Positions 26,739 to 35,721 of a DNA stretch of 52,215 nt are shown one piece after another. Below the pieces are notes generated by a model, which was not told the DNA's origin, ran no database searches, and worked only from the letters and a program-made list of their open reading frames with translations. A program made the translations under genes and the position numbers. This DNA comes from Candidatus Nitrotoga sp. HW29 (GTDB lineage: Bacteria; Pseudomonadota; Gammaproteobacteria; Burkholderiales; Gallionellaceae), in the NCBI RefSeq assembly GCF_924101635.2, contig NZ_CAKMAA020000040.1:1-52215 (forward strand), given 5' to 3'. The first letter of the stretch is position 1. Each line of letters begins with the position of its first letter.

Positions 26739-27711
26739 CAGGAGTAAGCCTTTCTAGGATTTGTTGGGTAAGCGAGGAATCCAACTGCGCATCCACGCGC
26801 AGCACCCAGCATTTTTCGTTGGCGAATGTCGTACATTTTACCGCATCTTTTTCCGTCATGAGTATTGCGTCTGCATCAGTGTAGACCAGATCGGCAGGCA
26901 TGAAGCGATGATGATCAGGGAAAGGATGGGTTTGCACTTTCAATCCCAGACGATTCAGATGCGAGAAGAAGCGCTGTGGATGACCGATCCCGGCAATGGA
27001 GTGCAGACGTTGGCCGTAAAAATCAACAGCGTGAGCAGAGGTATTCGGATTGAGCAAGTTGTAAAAACTTTCGCCAAATAGCTGCATACTGTGTTGGTTT
27101 TGGGTAGCCATACCTCCATGAATAACGACGGCATCCACCTGTGTCAGGCGTGATATAGGCTCACGCAACGGGCCGGCCGGGAGCAGGAAGCCATTACCAA
27201 AACGACGAACCCCATCTACTACTGCGATTTCAAAATCGCGCTGCAAGCGGTAATGTTGCAGACCATCATCACTAAGCACGATATCGCATTCAGGGTGGGC
27301 CTGTAACAGCGCGCGGGCTACGTTAACGCGATCGCGCCCGATCCACACGGGACACAACTTACGTTGTGCCATCAGCACGGCTTCATCGCCGGCCTCATCG
27401 GGACTGCTTGACGCATGCACGGCCAGCGGGGATGTAGCAGTGCCTCCGTACCCGCGACTGATGATGCCGGGATGCCAGCCGCTATCGATTAATTGCTGCG
27501 CCAACCACAGTGTAAGCGGTGTTTTGCCGCTACCACCAACAGTAATATTGCCCACAACAATAGTAGGCACCGGCAATTTCACGCTAGTTAAAATGCCGGT
27601 ACGATAAAGCGTGCGTCGGATTGCCGCCAGCATGCGGAATATAAAACTGACAGGCAACAGGATGAGGTGTAGCGGAGCGATGCGATACCAGTGTTGCTCT
27701 AGCCACTGCAT
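26719..27711 (-). CDS. lpxK: tetraacyldisaccharide 4'-kinase
   Basis: LpxK of 330 residues phosphorylates the lipid A disaccharide to lipid IV-A at the inner membrane. A hydrophobic segment (about 14-30) forms the membrane anchor. P-loop [13 protein letters not shown] is at 54-66, and [21 protein letters not shown] and [10 protein letters not shown] are family motifs. It ends overlapping the Trm112 gene and starts 20 bp after exbD. Length is normal for the family. Confidence 0.95.
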   Translation of the reverse strand: MQWLEQHWYRIAPLHLILLPVSFIFRMLAAIRRTLYRTGILTSVKLPVPTIVVGNITVGGSGKTPLTLWLAQQLIDSGWHPGIISRGYGGTATSPLAVHASSSPDEAGDEAVLMAQRKLCPVWIGRDRVNVARALLQAHPECDIVLSDDGLQHYRLQRDFEIAVVDGVRRFGNGFLLPAGPLREPISRLTQVDAVVIHGGMATQNQHSMQLFGESFYNLLNPNTSAHAVDFYGQRLHSIAGIGHPQRFFSHLNRLGLKVQTHPFPDHHRFMPADLVYTDADAILMTEKDAVKCTTFANEKCWVLRVDAQLDSSLTQQILERLTPDGRQTA

Positions 27712-27731
27712 TTGCTTAGCCTGGCTGTCCG

Positions 27732-28145
27732 CTATTTTCGGCTGGTGGTGAAGGTAATGCGGCCATAACCGGCGAGACGCGCTGCTTCCATGATGTTAAT
27801 GACGGCTTGGTGCGGTGCCTTGGCATCGGCGTGAATGACGATGGTCGGGTCTTTTTGCTCACCAGCAGCAGCATGGAGCGCTTGCGACATATTCTGTACG
27901 TTATTGAATGGTGTGGCCGTATCGTTGATAGCGTAGTGCTCTGAAGCATCAACTGACACATTGATTTGTTTTGCTTGTGAAGTTATTTCATCGCCACTAG
28001 CCTGCGGCAAGTTAATCTGCAGTTCGGAGAACTTGGTGTAGGTGGTCGACACCATAAGAAAAATTATGATTACCAAGAATATATCTATCATTGGAATCAA
28101 ATTAATTTCTGGTTCCTCACGCATGCGTCCGCGTTGAAAATTCAT
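27732..28145 (-). CDS. exbD: ExbD/TolR-type biopolymer transport protein
   Basis: Proton-channel subunit of 137 residues: short cytoplasmic N-terminus, one TM (about 17-37) and a periplasmic domain. The key aspartate is D21 in NLIPMIDIFLVIIIFLM, the proton-path residue of ExbD/TolR. It pairs with the ExbB-like protein 3 bp upstream and precedes lpxK. This position in Betaproteobacteria suggests an envelope-related motor; no tonB is adjacent. Confidence 0.92.
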   Translation of the reverse strand: MNFQRGRMREEPEINLIPMIDIFLVIIIFLMVSTTYTKFSELQINLPQASGDEITSQAKQINVSVDASEHYAINDTATPFNNVQNMSQALHAAAGEQKDPTIVIHADAKAPHQAVINIMEAARLAGYGRITFTTSRK

Positions 28146-28148
28146 GGC

Positions 28149-28757
28149 TTAACCTCGGCGTGCGCCATGAATGATTTCAATCAGCTTGATTGCTTGCTGC
28201 TCCATCTCGATAGTCAAATCATCTACTTTAGCGCGGAAATGGCGATAGAAAATCATGCTGGGGATCGCCACCATCAGGCCAAATGCCGTGTTGTACAAGG
28301 CTATCGAGATCCCGTGGGCAAGGGCGGCGGGCGCATTTTCTGCGGTATTCTGCACACCAAAAATTTCAATCATTCCCACCATCGTGCCGAACAAGCCTAA
28401 CAGGGGGCTTATTGAAGCGATTGTTCCTAATGTAGTGAGAAAACGCCCAAGCTCGTGTGCAGCAGCGCGCCCTGCTTCTTCGACAGACTCTTTCATCACT
28501 GTAGATGGGCTTTTAATATTCTTAAGGCCAGCGGCAAAAATACGACCAAGCGGGGACTCTACTTCCAAACGGGCAAGCATGGCATCGCTAACTCCGCGCT
28601 GTTTCAGTTCCTGGACTACTTCGTTGAATAGCTCGGCAGGTGCAATTTTTTTGCTGCGCAGGGTCATCAAGCGTTCTGCAATTAACGCAACAGCGATCAC
28701 AGATGCAACTATCAGAAACCAAATTGGCCAACCAGCCGCTTCTACAAGAGCAAACAC
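28149..28757 (-). CDS. exbB: ExbB/TolQ-type proton channel protein
   Basis: Inner-membrane protein of 202 residues with three TMs (about 8-30, 108-130 and 148-172). The MotA/TolQ/ExbB signature is in the second half: TLGTIASISPLLGLFGTMVGMIEIFG and then ALYNTAFGLMVAIPSMIFYRHF. The start is GTG at 28757 with GGAG 8 bases upstream. With ExbD it forms a pmf-driven motor. It is divergent from xseA. Which partner it energises here (TonB-like protein elsewhere or Tol) is not visible. Confidence 0.92.
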   Translation of the reverse strand: MFALVEAAGWPIWFLIVASVIAVALIAERLMTLRSKKIAPAELFNEVVQELKQRGVSDAMLARLEVESPLGRIFAAGLKNIKSPSTVMKESVEEAGRAAAHELGRFLTTLGTIASISPLLGLFGTMVGMIEIFGVQNTAENAPAALAHGISIALYNTAFGLMVAIPSMIFYRHFRAKVDDLTIEMEQQAIKLIEIIHGARRG

Positions 28758-28956
28758 TAAACTTCTCCAAATATGCTTAAATCAACAAAACGGAACTGTA
28801 TCTGGTCGCACTTGTTTGAGCAAGATTTCTCCAGCCAATTTAACCCGAATACTCCTAGAATTCGTATCATAATTTTTTTGATAACAGCACCCTAAAGCGA
28901 AGTAGCGGTGATACCGTCGCATACCCAATAACTGTGGATTATTAAAGAATGTCAAT

Positions 28957-30303
28957 ATGATTTTTAAATTAATCGAAGATGAAAAAAATCATGTATTCAG
29001 CGTGCAAGAGCTCAACATGGTCGCTAAGCAGATATTGGAAAACGGCTTGCCCCTGCTATGGGTACGCGGCGAAATTTCTAATTTTGTCTGTGCGACGTCC
29101 AAGCATTGGTATTTTTCTCTGAAAGATGAACAGGCACAAGTACGCTGCGTAATGTTCCGCCACAAAAATCAGTACCTTGACTGGCAACCACAGAATGGCA
29201 TGCAAGTAGAAGTGTTGGCTCTGGCCACGCTCTATGAAGCTCGTGGTGAATTTCAATTGACGCTAGGGCAGATGCGTCCAGCCGGACTGGGGGCATTGTA
29301 TGATGCATTCGAGCGCCTCAAACGCAAACTGGAAGCAGAAGGGTTATTCGATACTGCGCGAAAACGACCGCTACCGTTTTTCCCGGCACAAATCGGTATT
29401 ATCACTTCGCCGCAGGCAGCAGCGTTACACGATGTATTGATTACCTTGGCTAAGCGTATGCCCAGTATTTCTGTCGTGCTCTATCCCACACCGGTACAAG
29501 GAGAAGGGGCGGCGCAAAAAATCGCGCAAGCCATTCGACTAGCTAATGAGCGCGCGGAGTGCGACGTGCTGATGCTATGTCGTGGCGGCGGCAGCATCGA
29601 GGACTTGTGGGCATTTAATGAAGAAATAGTGGCGCGTGCCATTTTCGCCAGCCACATTCTGATAGTGAGTGGCGTTGGCCACGAAACCGATATTACCATC
29701 GCTGATTTTGTTGCGGATCAACGTGCTGCCACACCCACTGCAGCAGCACAACTGGTCGTGCCGGAGCGACAAGCATTATTGCAACGTGTGCGCCATTGGG
29801 CTCAACGACTAGCACATGGTCAGCAGCGTTACTTCGAACGTGTAATGCAACAGATCGACTACTTACAGCGACGCTTGGTGCATCCTGCACAGCGAGTACA
29901 ACAGCAAATCCAGCACCTCGATCATCTGCAGCGACGCTTGCAAACCGCTCTGACCTATATGTTGCAACATCAACAATGGCGTTGGTATTTGTTGCAGCAG
30001 CGTTTGCGTGCGGCGCGTCCAAAGATCGAGCAGCTTGGTACGCGGCAGACGATTTTGGCTCACCACCTGCTGGAAGTCATGCAGCGTACTCTGAAACATT
30101 ACGATATGCGCCTAGGTAACATATATCAACACCTCGACCATCTTGATCCGCAGCAGGTGCTGGCGCGTGGCTACAGCATGGTGCGTGATGCAGATGGTGC
30201 AATTATTCTAGACAGTACTGTTTTACCGGTAGGCACACGTCTTGACATCACCTTCGCGCATAGTTGGGCCCGCGTGGAATTGAAAGATAAGGGAGAATCA
30301 TAG
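28957..30303 (+). CDS. xseA: exodeoxyribonuclease VII large subunit
   Basis: XseA of 448 residues, catalytic subunit of the single-strand exonuclease. N-terminal OB domain (VFSVQELNMVAKQILE, PLLWVRGEISNF, HWYFSLKDEQAQVRCVMF), then the catalytic core with IGIITSPQAAALHDVL, LCRGGGSIEDLWAFNEE and SGVGHETDITIADFVADQRAATPTAAA. A long coiled coil follows (about 270-400), where the small subunit XseB binds. xseB is not next to it. ATG 28957 follows an AAAGAA-type site. Confidence 0.96.
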   Translation: MIFKLIEDEKNHVFSVQELNMVAKQILENGLPLLWVRGEISNFVCATSKHWYFSLKDEQAQVRCVMFRHKNQYLDWQPQNGMQVEVLALATLYEARGEFQLTLGQMRPAGLGALYDAFERLKRKLEAEGLFDTARKRPLPFFPAQIGIITSPQAAALHDVLITLAKRMPSISVVLYPTPVQGEGAAQKIAQAIRLANERAECDVLMLCRGGGSIEDLWAFNEEIVARAIFASHILIVSGVGHETDITIADFVADQRAATPTAAAQLVVPERQALLQRVRHWAQRLAHGQQRYFERVMQQIDYLQRRLVHPAQRVQQQIQHLDHLQRRLQTALTYMLQHQQWRWYLLQQRLRAARPKIEQLGTRQTILAHHLLEVMQRTLKHYDMRLGNIYQHLDHLDPQQVLARGYSMVRDADGAIILDSTVLPVGTRLDITFAHSWARVELKDKGES

Positions 30304-30410
30304 GTGTGCGTGCGAACAAGCGATTAGGTATATTGGATTGCTATACCCAGAAAATTTAACATTATAAAGCGGCATTGTTATTTTCGTGAACTTACTACAA
30401 CTGCTGTAGG

Positions 30411-30440
30411 TTGATCAGGTAACAGGTTTTAGAGTAGAAT
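30411..30440 (+). promoter_or_regulatory. candidate promoter of rpmB-rpmG
   Basis: TTGATC (30411-30416) and TAGAAT (30435-30440) with an 18 bp spacer resemble a sigma-70 promoter 36 bp upstream of the rpmB ATG. GTTAGGAAAA provides the ribosome site. Confidence 0.5.
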
Positions 30441-30475
30441 CACGCTTCTTTTGCAAACCAGTTAGGAAAATAGCT

Positions 30476-30712
30476 ATGGCTCGCGTCTGTCAAGTAACGG
30501 GGAAACGCCCGATGGTGGGGAATAATGTATCTCACGCCAATAACAAAACAAAACGTCGTTTTCTGCCAAATTTGCAACGTCGTCGTTTGTGGGTTGAAAG
30601 TGAAAATCGCTGGGTATCCTTACGCCTTACCAATGCTGGACTGCGTACCATTGATAAAAATGGTATCGATGCGGTGCTGCTTGAAATGCGCGCACGCGGC
30701 GAAAACGTTTAA
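30476..30712 (+). CDS. rpmB: 50S ribosomal protein L28
   Basis: L28 of 78 residues: [20 protein letters not shown], then [19 protein letters not shown] and [19 protein letters not shown]. It has the full-length proteobacterial form; only one N-terminal cysteine is present, so it is the zinc-free version. It starts the rpmB-rpmG operon, with rpmG 13 bp downstream. Confidence 0.98.
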   Translation: MARVCQVTGKRPMVGNNVSHANNKTKRRFLPNLQRRRLWVESENRWVSLRLTNAGLRTIDKNGIDAVLLEMRARGENV

Positions 30713-30725
30713 GGAGTAACAAAAA

Positions 30726-30881
30726 ATGCGTGAAAAAATCAAGCTTGAATCCAGCGCCGGCACTGGTCATTTCTATACGACGGACAAAAATAAGCGTACT
30801 ACGCCGGAAAAAATCGAAATCAAAAAATTTGATCCAGTGGTGCGCAAACATGTGATATACAAGGAAACCAAGCTGAAGTAA
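30726..30881 (+). CDS. rpmG: 50S ribosomal protein L33
   Basis: L33 of 51 residues: [19 protein letters not shown], then [18 protein letters not shown] and [14 protein letters not shown]. The CxxC zinc motifs of the alternative form are absent, so this is the zinc-independent paralogue type. GGAG lies 8 bases before ATG 30726. It is followed by a strong terminator. Confidence 0.98.
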   Translation: MREKIKLESSAGTGHFYTTDKNKRTTPEKIEIKKFDPVVRKHVIYKETKLK

Positions 30882-30906
30882 CCGATTTATTTTATTTGAA
30901 TGCATG

Positions 30907-30931
30907 AAAAACCCGCTTATGCGGGTTTTTT
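30907..30931. terminator. bidirectional terminator between rpmG and the desaturase gene
   Basis: AAAACCCGC (30908-30916) pairs with GCGGGTTTT (30921-30929) around a TTAT loop, followed by TT on the plus strand; the minus strand also has a T run. It serves rpmG and the convergent desaturase gene that ends at 30956. Confidence 0.88.
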
Positions 30932-30955
30932 GTTTAGACTCACAAAAGAAATATA

Positions 30956-32122
30956 CTAAGCGTAGCACCGCAGTCGTTTAGAAAATTCCTGTAACGCCAC
31001 AATCCCACTATTTTCCGCTCGATGACACCAATCTTCCAATTGTTTTACCAATTGCTCCTTGGTAGCCGTAGAACTTTGCCAAATGACAGCCAGCTCTTGG
31101 CGTAGCGTATAAGTTGTCTGCAGGATGCCACTGGCTTTAATTACCTCACTTAGTTTTGTTTTTTGTTGTTCTGTCAAAACATTCTCATCCAAGTGTAGCC
31201 AATGTTTGATACGCGCCACGTCAATTTTATCTGAAGCTTGTAGTTTGAGCCGAGCCACTTCTATCGAATAGGTTTTTTTCAACAATTGGGCATATCTGGC
31301 TGCAACTTCGTAGCGATTAGCGATAACGGCGTGCAGTGTCTCCATGTCACATGAAGTCTTGGCTTGGTTCAGACGTATTCGCGGGGCGCGTCTCTTAACT
31401 TGTGCCAGACCGAGCGTCTCCAGGATGCGGATATAAAGCCAACCGATATCGATTTCATACCACTTGTTAGAGAGTTTAGCGGAAGAGGCATAAGCATGAT
31501 GGTTATTGTGCAACTCTTCACCACCAATGAAAATGCCCCACGGCACGATGTTAGTGGAAGCATCTTCTGTCTGAAAGTTGCGATACCCCCAATAGTGCCC
31601 AAGACCATTGATAATACCGGCTGCATTAATAGGTATCCATGCCATTTGTACGGCCCAGATGGTTAAACCCAGTGGGCCAAACAACAGTACGTTGATGATC
31701 AGCATCAGCATGATGCCGAGTTCACTGCGTTTGCTGAAAAGATTGTTTTCCAGCCAGTCGTTCGGTGTACCGTGACCGTACTTGTCTAATGTTTCCTGAT
31801 TCTCGGCTTCTTTGCGGTAAAGCGCAGCACCTTCCAATAGCACTTTCTTGATGCCTACAATAACCGGGCTATGGGGATCTTCCTCTGTCTCGCATTTAGC
31901 ATGGTGTTTGCGGTGGATGGCGACCCATTCTTTTGTGACGATAGCGGTGGTTAGCCATAACCAGAAACGGAAAAAAAAACTGGGAATAGCATGCAGATTC
32001 AGTGCGCGATGTGCCTGATGACGGTGCAAAAAAATGGTAACCGATGCAATCGTAATATGGGTTAAAGTCAGCGCAACAACGACATAACCCCACCAAGGCA
32101 AATCAATCAAACCTAGAAACAT
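30956..32122 (-). CDS. membrane fatty acid (acyl) desaturase
   Basis: Integral membrane di-iron desaturase of 388 residues. The three histidine boxes are HRHQAH (33-38), HRKHH (70-74) and HNNHH (205-209), with an extra conserved histidine at GHYWGYRNF (about 176). TM pairs flank the boxes (near 10-30, 50-65, 135-160 and 160-180). It probably introduces a delta-9-type double bond into acyl chains, adjusting membrane fluidity in the cold. The last 130 residues are a helical cytoplasmic tail of the type seen in betaproteobacterial homologues. Electron donor not encoded nearby. Confidence 0.93.
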   Translation of the reverse strand: MFLGLIDLPWWGYVVVALTLTHITIASVTIFLHRHQAHRALNLHAIPSFFFRFWLWLTTAIVTKEWVAIHRKHHAKCETEEDPHSPVIVGIKKVLLEGAALYRKEAENQETLDKYGHGTPNDWLENNLFSKRSELGIMLMLIINVLLFGPLGLTIWAVQMAWIPINAAGIINGLGHYWGYRNFQTEDASTNIVPWGIFIGGEELHNNHHAYASSAKLSNKWYEIDIGWLYIRILETLGLAQVKRRAPRIRLNQAKTSCDMETLHAVIANRYEVAARYAQLLKKTYSIEVARLKLQASDKIDVARIKHWLHLDENVLTEQQKTKLSEVIKASGILQTTYTLRQELAVIWQSSTATKEQLVKQLEDWCHRAENSGIVALQEFSKRLRCYA

Positions 32123-32184
32123 TCACTATCTCCTGAAATATCGGCTACACACTAACTTTTCATTTTAACATAATTAAGAACTAA

Positions 32185-32535
32185 TCAAGCTGCGGTCACC
32201 CAAGTTTTAGCTTGTTCATAATCAGTGAAGACGCGTATATCGGCATCCACGAATATACGCGATAACCAAGCCTGCCATGTGATCCACTGATCGTCCGTAA
32301 TAACTGCAATCTTGCTGAAATCATGCATGTGTTCACGCTTGAAGAATTTAATTTCCCCCCATACTACATCCACCGTGTAGCTGATCATGTCACGCAGGTC
32401 GAACAACAGATTGACCGTGCCGGGGGATTTAAGCAGGTAAAGTGCATGTTCCTCGAATTGCTTAAAATCAGTCAAGGTGAATTCGCCCAGTGCAGCAATA
32501 TTGAGCAGAGTGGGGGTTTGTTCTATTGTGATCAT
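32185..32535 (-). CDS. SpoIIAA-like (STAS-related) domain protein
   Basis: Small protein of 116 residues that fits the SpoIIAA-like family (PF11964): ITIEQTPTLLNIAALGEFTLTDF, then VNLLFDLRDMISYTVDVVW, and FSKIAVITDDQWITWQAWLS with the closing IRVFTDYEQAKTWV. The family has the STAS/CRAL-TRIO-like fold and no fixed function. No anti-sigma factor is next to it. It sits 62 bp upstream of the desaturase start and could be cotranscribed with it. Confidence 0.85.
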   Translation of the reverse strand: MITIEQTPTLLNIAALGEFTLTDFKQFEEHALYLLKSPGTVNLLFDLRDMISYTVDVVWGEIKFFKREHMHDFSKIAVITDDQWITWQAWLSRIFVDADIRVFTDYEQAKTWVTAA

Positions 32536-32556
32536 CTTAAGCCTCTTCTTCGTTAG

Positions 32557-33405
32557 TTATGCACCGCCGTGCTTGGGTGCCAACTTCAAGCTTAACACAC
32601 CACCTGCAATGATAAATCCTATGCCTATCCATCCCATCAATGGCAATGCCTCGCCCCACAAGATCATACCGAATATGCTGGCGAATACCACCGTGCTGTA
32701 AGACAAACTACCTGCCACTAGCATTTTTCCGGTACGGTAGGCCCGGGTCATGGCTAACTGTGCTAGCGTGGCAGTGCTACCAAGTCCGAGCAAGATAAAT
32801 AGACCAGGCGTAGTGATGGGATGAATAGTTCCGAGCAACATGCCGCCGCCGCTGGTAATAGCGGCAATCAGGCTAAAATAGAACACGACACGCCACTCTG
32901 GTTCACCACGTAACCCAAGCTGTTTAACATTAAGGTAGGCAACACCGGCCAAAAATCCGGAAATCAGCCCGATCAAACCGGGGATGAGTTGATCCTGGGC
33001 CAACGTGGGATGCAGTAGCAATACCACACCACCGAACCCTAGCAGGATTGCGCTAGAGAGAGCCGGACGGAAATGTTCCTTGAAGGCCAGCATGGTCAGG
33101 ATCGTGAAATAGAGCGGTGCGGTGTAATTTAGTGTTACTGCAGTAGCCAGCGGCAATACGGTAATACAGTAAAAATATAGCATTAGCGCGATGGTGCCAG
33201 AAACACCGCGCCACAAGTGCTGCTTCAAGTAAGGAGTCGACAGCGACAATCCTTGCTGACGGATGACCACGTAGATCATCAGTAACCCGATGAAAGCACG
33301 ATAAAATACTAATTCAATATGAGAAAAATATTCTGCACCGAGTTTGACAAACACCCCCATACAGCCAAAAAAGAACCCGGCGACCAGCATCCATAATGCG
33401 CCCAT
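32557..33405 (-). CDS. EamA/DMT-family transporter
   Basis: Integral membrane protein of 282 residues with about ten TM segments in two EamA repeats (about 3-130 and 145-275). Typical pieces are FFFGCMGVFVKLGAEYFSHIELVFYR and, in the second repeat, GIGFIIAGGVLSL near the end. DMT transporters export metabolites or amino acids; the substrate is not predictable. It ends 21 bp before the SpoIIAA-like gene starts. Confidence 0.9.
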   Translation of the reverse strand: MGALWMLVAGFFFGCMGVFVKLGAEYFSHIELVFYRAFIGLLMIYVVIRQQGLSLSTPYLKQHLWRGVSGTIALMLYFYCITVLPLATAVTLNYTAPLYFTILTMLAFKEHFRPALSSAILLGFGGVVLLLHPTLAQDQLIPGLIGLISGFLAGVAYLNVKQLGLRGEPEWRVVFYFSLIAAITSGGGMLLGTIHPITTPGLFILLGLGSTATLAQLAMTRAYRTGKMLVAGSLSYSTVVFASIFGMILWGEALPLMGWIGIGFIIAGGVLSLKLAPKHGGA

Positions 33406-33542
33406 TCCAATAAATTATTTAAGTGGATGGTTAAAGAAAACACTAATCCAGCGCAGACAAAAATAGTTCTGTTTAACTAAATGAGAGTCCCGCTTGCACA
33501 CGTATGACAATACATAGAATTTTTTAATGGCGATTAGGATGA

Positions 33543-34652
33543 TCATTTGTCTAAATGCGGATCAAGCTGGCGTCGCAGAAACTCATGAAAATGTAACAAA
33601 CCATCCTCGGTTGGAGATTGGTACGGTCCAGCGTCTTCGATCCCATGCTGGTATAGCCATTTACGTCCCTGGTGCATTTTCAGGCAGATAGTATCGTCCT
33701 CACGCGCGGTTTCGCGGTAGGCAGCCTTTTCTGCTTCAACAAAATCGCGCTCGAATAACACTATGTCTTCGGGGTAGTAAAACTCCATGATGTTAGTGCA
33801 GGCATCAACCCCGCGCGGAATGACAGTGCTGACCACTAATGTATTGGGATACCACTCAACCATGATATTAGGGTAATAGGTCAGCCAGATCGCTCCGTAC
33901 TTGGGTAGCGTACCATTGTTATAACGCAGTACCTGTTCCTGCCATTTACCGTAAACGGCACTGCCAGCTTTACGCAAGCCATGGTTGATGCCTACCGTTT
34001 GCACACTGTACCAGTCGCCAAATTCCCAGCGCAGATCATCGCAATCGACGAATTTACCCAAGCCGGGATGAAACGGCGCGACATGATAATCCTCCTGATA
34101 CACCTCAATGAAAGTCTTCCAATTGAAAGCATATTCATCTATCTCTACACGATCCAGTTGATAATTGGAAAAATCCAGTTCTTTTAGCGCAGGAATATTT
34201 GCCAGATCCTTGGAAATATTGCGTTTACCTGCAAATTGTAAGCCATTCCAATGTTGCAACGGGGTCTTATTGAGATCCCGGCAAGGGTTTTGCGGAAACC
34301 GTGGTGCACCTAATAGTTTGCCATCCAACTGGTACGTCCAGCGATGCAGCGGGCACACAATATTCTTCGCGCTACCACGCCCTTCAAGCATGGTGGCCTG
34401 ACGATGACGACAAATATTGGAGAGCAACTCTACCCCGTTTTTATTACGCACCAACATCTTGGCATTATCCATCCAGTCCAGAACATGATAATCGCCAAGG
34501 TTTGGTACCAATAGCTCGTGCCCGATATAGCCAGGGCCATCATCAAATAATATGCGCTGTTCAATCTCTAGAATTTTCGGATCAAAATACCAGCGTAGCG
34601 GCGGTTGTGTAAGAACTGGGGTGAGCTGACAGATCTTTGCGATCTCGGACAT
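33543..34652 (-). CDS. Rieske non-heme iron oxygenase, alpha-subunit type
   Basis: Oxygenase of 369 residues from ATG 34652 (AAGGAAG 9 bases upstream). The Rieske [2Fe-2S] site is C81-x-H83 and C100-x2-H103 (CRHRQ, CPLHRW). The mononuclear iron site is H190/H195 in EDYHVAPFHPGL, with an acid near D319/D320. It belongs to the ring-hydroxylating/choline-monooxygenase-like group. No beta subunit, ferredoxin or reductase gene lies nearby, so it must borrow electrons. Substrate unknown. Confidence 0.9.
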   Translation of the reverse strand: MSEIAKICQLTPVLTQPPLRWYFDPKILEIEQRILFDDGPGYIGHELLVPNLGDYHVLDWMDNAKMLVRNKNGVELLSNICRHRQATMLEGRGSAKNIVCPLHRWTYQLDGKLLGAPRFPQNPCRDLNKTPLQHWNGLQFAGKRNISKDLANIPALKELDFSNYQLDRVEIDEYAFNWKTFIEVYQEDYHVAPFHPGLGKFVDCDDLRWEFGDWYSVQTVGINHGLRKAGSAVYGKWQEQVLRYNNGTLPKYGAIWLTYYPNIMVEWYPNTLVVSTVIPRGVDACTNIMEFYYPEDIVLFERDFVEAEKAAYRETAREDDTICLKMHQGRKWLYQHGIEDAGPYQSPTEDGLLHFHEFLRRQLDPHLDK

Positions 34653-35031
34653 ACCAACATCTTCCTTGCAAAAAAGTGAATACGTTACGGGCAAAAGAAC
34701 CAAATTGTCCCTTAAAACTGCAAAGGGGGGCAACAAAAATTGTCATTGGACTCCATGTTACATTCAAGATCGGCAAAACTCCTCATTCACCGCTACCCAG
34801 TTTTAGTTTCCGCCCGAAAATCAATCGGAAATTTAACATGACTGGTAATGCCGAATACTGGGCCGATTATCTGCCTGCGCCACTATAATTGACGCGCTCC
34901 CTCTTGATCGGACAATTCATCAACAAAATTTCCCATAGTAGAATCATAGCTTGATTACCAAGTATTCACGATTACAGGTGCATAGTTAAATCCGCTAAAA
35001 TAACAGGCTGCAAAAAACAAATAAAATTAAT
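34653..35031. other. 379 bp divergent intergenic region
   Basis: Lies between the Rieske oxygenase gene (leftward) and the DUF4254 gene (rightward) and must hold both promoters. I see no palindromic operator or RNA gene. A TTGCAAAAAAG-rich stretch at 34665-34680 is next to the oxygenase ribosome site. Confidence 0.4.
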
Positions 35032-35676
35032 ATGCCCCTGATTACCAGCCACTCTGTGATCACCTTTCACGACACGTACTTGACTAACCCATCTTGGTCT
35101 GCATCATCAATCATAAATAATACCGATGGGACTGAGTTATGGACGTGGATCATTGAAAATCATTGCAACAATTGTCTGCTTTGGGCGCAGGAAGATTTGG
35201 CTCGCCGTATTAAAGTCAGTGACATTGATATCGCCATTAATAAGCGCGCTATTGACCGCTACAATCAGGCCCGCAACGATGCCATTGAATGCATTGATGA
35301 ACAACTATTAATCGCCCTTAAGCTGGTGGATGCTGCCTCTGCACGAACTGATTCACCGATTGTCAAAGTAGCAAAAGATACGCGTTTAAATAGCGAAACC
35401 GCGGGTAGCATGGTAGACAGAATGTCCATTCTAGCGCTGAAAATATGTGCCATGCGTCAGCAGACCGAGCGTATTGAAGTTGATGAACTTCACCGTTTAA
35501 CGTGCCATAGAAAATTGGAGCGGCTGAATGAGCAGCGCAACGATTTGGGTGCTTGCCTGGACGAGTTGCTGGCTGATACACAGGCGGGGCGGGCATACTT
35601 CAAAGTATATCGCCAATTCAAAATGTACAACGATCCGCAGTTAAATCCGGTGTTAGTGGCAGAAAGTAAATTGTGA
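35032..35676 (+). CDS. DUF4254 domain protein
   Basis: Protein of 214 residues, largely helical: WIIENHCNNCLLWAQEDLAR, then NKRAIDRYNQARNDAIECID, and a middle VDRMSILALKICAMRQQTERIE followed by LERLNEQRNDLGACLDELL. This matches DUF4254, a family seen next to glycosyltransferases in surface-polysaccharide loci; its function is unknown. The convergent neighbour, a glycosyltransferase-like protein, fits that pattern. No signal peptide. Confidence 0.82.
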   Translation: MPLITSHSVITFHDTYLTNPSWSASSIINNTDGTELWTWIIENHCNNCLLWAQEDLARRIKVSDIDIAINKRAIDRYNQARNDAIECIDEQLLIALKLVDAASARTDSPIVKVAKDTRLNSETAGSMVDRMSILALKICAMRQQTERIEVDELHRLTCHRKLERLNEQRNDLGACLDELLADTQAGRAYFKVYRQFKMYNDPQLNPVLVAESKL

Positions 35677-35721
35677 ATATTTAATTTCAATCCAGAAATG
35701 TAAAGAAGTGTTCATTAACGA

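Noticed and set aside
28868-28890. TATCATAATTTTTTTGATAA as a Fur site upstream of exbB.
   Set aside because: Poor fit to the Fur consensus; AT-rich symmetry only.
30956-32122. Desaturase C-terminal tail as a novel domain.
   Set aside because: Homologues of this length are usual in Betaproteobacteria, as far as I know; no new motif.
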